From contig CP126121.1 of assembly GCA_030123625.1 (NCBI GenBank), positions 750,179-814,178 on the forward strand: 64,000 bases of DNA. The letters are read 5' to 3'. Shown one piece after another: positions 62,731 to 64,000 of this stretch. Each line of letters starts with the position of its first letter. Within the stretch, counting starts at the first letter, position 1. The DNA comes from Nitrospira sp. GTDB taxonomy: Bacteria; Nitrospirota; Nitrospiria; Nitrospirales; Nitrospiraceae. The notes under the pieces were generated by a model. That model was not told the DNA's origin, searched no databases, and was given only the letters and a program-made list of their open reading frames with translations. The position numbers and the translations under genes were made by a program.

Positions 62731-62750
62731 GCAAGTGATCTCGCCTACCC
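62722..62750. repeat. Hairpin at the end of the truncated cupin gene
   Basis: CGGGTAGGC and GCCTACCCG are perfect 9-base complements around AAGTGATCTC. The stop codon TAG lies inside the left arm. It sits between the cupin gene and the convergent bacterioferritin gene (stop at 62766), so it could serve both, although no T-run is present. Confidence 0.6.
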
Positions 62751-62765
62751 GTTACTGAGTTGCCA

Positions 62766-63236
62766 TTACTTTTTGATTTGTTCGGCAAGGTAGTTCTCGA
62801 TTCTCACCTGTTCGATAGTCCGCAGTTGAGTCTCGAACCAATCCACGTGCTCTTCCGAATCCTCGATCATATGTTCCAGCAGGTGACGGCTCGTGAAATC
62901 ACCGACTGTGGCGCAGTGCGCGATTGCCTTCCGGAGCAATTCGACATCTTCCCGTTCGAAAGCCAGATCCGCACGAAACAGAGCCTCTACGTCCCGCCCA
63001 TGCGCCACACCGTCGATATGCTCCACCTCCGGCGTCCCATCCAAGTACAGGACATGATCCATGAGTCCTGAAGAGTGCTCGACTTCCTCATTCGCCAAGT
63101 GTCTGTAATAGTCGTGTAGCCGCTCATATCCCCAATTCTTGCACATCGCCGCATGCAACAGGTACTGGTGCACGGCCGTCAACTCCGCTTTTAATATCTG
63201 ATTGAGATGTTCAAGGACGCCTTCTTTAGCTTTCAT
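62766..63236 (-). CDS. bfr: Bacterioferritin subunit lacking the haem Met
   Basis: A 156-residue ferritin-like protein (iron storage). By E. coli Bfr numbering the ferroxidase residues E18, E51, H54, E94 and H130 are present (AELTAVHQYLLHA, ANEEVEHSS, DLAFEREDVELL, EEHVDWFE), while E127 reads Ser. The haem-ligand Met52 position is Val (NEEVEH). It starts 8 bases after the partner gene. It probably assembles with the other subunit. Confidence 0.88.
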   Translation of the reverse strand: MKAKEGVLEHLNQILKAELTAVHQYLLHAAMCKNWGYERLHDYYRHLANEEVEHSSGLMDHVLYLDGTPEVEHIDGVAHGRDVEALFRADLAFEREDVELLRKAIAHCATVGDFTSRHLLEHMIEDSEEHVDWFETQLRTIEQVRIENYLAEQIKK

Positions 63237-63244
63237 GGTCTCCC

Positions 63245-63721
63245 TCAGGATTCTTTCTTGATCTGTTCGGCCAAGTAGTTTTCAAGACCGACTTGTTTGA
63301 TGGTTTCCAATTGGGTCTCAATCCAATCAATGTGCCCATCGACATCCTTCGCCATGTCTTCGAGCATGTGCCGGGTCGTAAAATCAGTCACCTTCGTACA
63401 GTGCACAACCCCTTCGCTCAACAACGTCAGCATCTCTTGCTCGGCCTTCAGGTCCAATTTAAATTGTTCGGGTACCGTCTCACCTACCTGCACCGCATTC
63501 ATTCGCTGCATATTGGGAACCCCTTCCAAGTAGAGAATATGACCGATGAGTTCGTCTGCATCTTTCATCTCATCGATGCTCCGTTCTCGCACCTTGTGAC
63601 AGAGCCGATCATACCCCCAGTTGTCGCACATTTTGGCGTGGACAAAATACTGATTGATGGCCGTCAAGTCCGCCGTCAGAATTTTATTGAGGATGTTGAT
63701 GACCCCTTCTTTCGCTTTCAT
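63245..63721 (-). CDS. bfr: Bacterioferritin subunit with degenerate ferroxidase site
   Basis: A 158-residue bacterioferritin paralogue. The haem-ligand Met52 is kept (SIDEMKDADELI), but ferroxidase positions are altered: E18 is Asp (TADLTAINQYFVHA), H54 is Asp, E127 is Val (KDVDGHIDWIE); E51, E94 and H130 remain. The ATG at 63721 has AAGGAGG; the frame extends upward without support. It is first in the two-gene unit. Confidence 0.88.
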   Translation of the reverse strand: MKAKEGVINILNKILTADLTAINQYFVHAKMCDNWGYDRLCHKVRERSIDEMKDADELIGHILYLEGVPNMQRMNAVQVGETVPEQFKLDLKAEQEMLTLLSEGVVHCTKVTDFTTRHMLEDMAKDVDGHIDWIETQLETIKQVGLENYLAEQIKKES

Positions 63722-64000
63722 CTCTAGCCTCCTTCCAATAGGTGTTTTGTCGCCTCTCTTATTATCATCACGTCCTGCGCGCGCGTCAACCATTAAATGC
63801 ACGTATTACGATAATGCCTCTCAATTTCGATGAAATGAATTCTCAGTATTTAGACGATCGCGTCGGCACCATCGCGGCATGCCTTCGATGCACCCCCTGC
63901 GCGGGGAGGGTCAGGTAATCTTTTCCGCGCAAAGACGAGCCGTCAGCCGGCGGTGATGCGGCGAATCCATGCGCTACCCAAGGAGGTGTACCCATATCGA
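63722..64000. other. Upstream region of the bacterioferritin genes
   Basis: No supported gene. On the minus strand, TTGACG (63784-63789) and GATAAT (63759-63764) are 19 bases apart and could be a promoter. ATTATCA (63759-63765) and CGATAATGCCTCTCA (63809-63823) resemble half or weak Fur sites. The rightmost 150 bases show nothing else clear. Confidence 0.4.

Noticed and set aside
1..64000. CRISPR arrays, tRNA or rRNA genes, prophage or intact IS
   Set aside because: No regular repeat-spacer pattern, cloverleaf candidate, transposase or phage structural gene was recognised by reading.

Overview
The window reads as a chromosomal segment of a GC-rich, Gram-negative-type, metabolically versatile bacterium. 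Outer-membrane barrels, many lipoproteins, a c-type dihaem protein, Fur and bacterioferritins, and a GlgE/TreS alpha-glucan cluster together suggest a Nitrospira-like (Nitrospirota) organism. This is an inference from gene content: there is no rRNA, tRNA or other phylogenetic marker here. I see no CRISPR array, prophage or intact insertion sequence.

Layout. (1) 283-14017, minus strand: alpha-glucan and trehalose metabolism. One block is glgE-mak-glgB. The other is a DUF5752-like gene, treS, treT, a family-2 glycosyltransferase and a small MscS-like membrane protein. TreS makes maltose from trehalose, Mak phosphorylates it, GlgE extends glucan and GlgB branches it; TreT can supply trehalose. 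A lipoprotein gene and an orphan PAS membrane sensor sit between the blocks. (2) 14480-21510, minus strand: a DUF7002-like gene, then a molybdate/tungstate locus (regulator, outer-membrane porin, modA, modB, modC, an orphan TOBE fragment, mop). The regulator has a strong promoter with an inverted repeat in it. (3) 22195-27153, minus strand: Old Yellow enzyme, ogt plus an Ada-AlkA fusion, a Tat-exported beta-carbonic anhydrase and a VapBC-type toxin-antitoxin pair. (4) 27308-43045, plus strand: YCII-like proteins, a three-GAF sigma-54 activator, an epimerase, a tripartite RND efflux operon with a broken STAS gene inside it, a BNR-repeat protein with a MoaD-like partner, a VOC protein and an FKBP lipoprotein. 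(5) 43244-48142: a metacaspase and a DUF4231/SLATT-like membrane protein, an O-methyltransferase, an M32 carboxypeptidase and a Panacea-like protein. (6) 48296-63721: iron and redox. Fur, an FbpABC-type ferric transporter, ExbBD, an ApbE flavin transferase, a Com-like zinc-ribbon peptide behind a Fur-box-like site, then porin, FMN-binding protein and a His-containing membrane protein, an HD-GYP protein, a dihaem cytochrome lipoprotein and two bacterioferritin genes.

Most interesting candidates: the ApbE/porin/FMN_bind/membrane-protein set, which looks like an extracytosolic flavin electron-transfer system close to iron-regulated genes; the two bacterioferritins whose haem and ferroxidase residues are lost in a complementary way; the metacaspase with a SLATT-like neighbour as a possible defence or cell-death pair; and the molybdate locus with its own porin and an apparently leaderless, autoregulated repressor gene.
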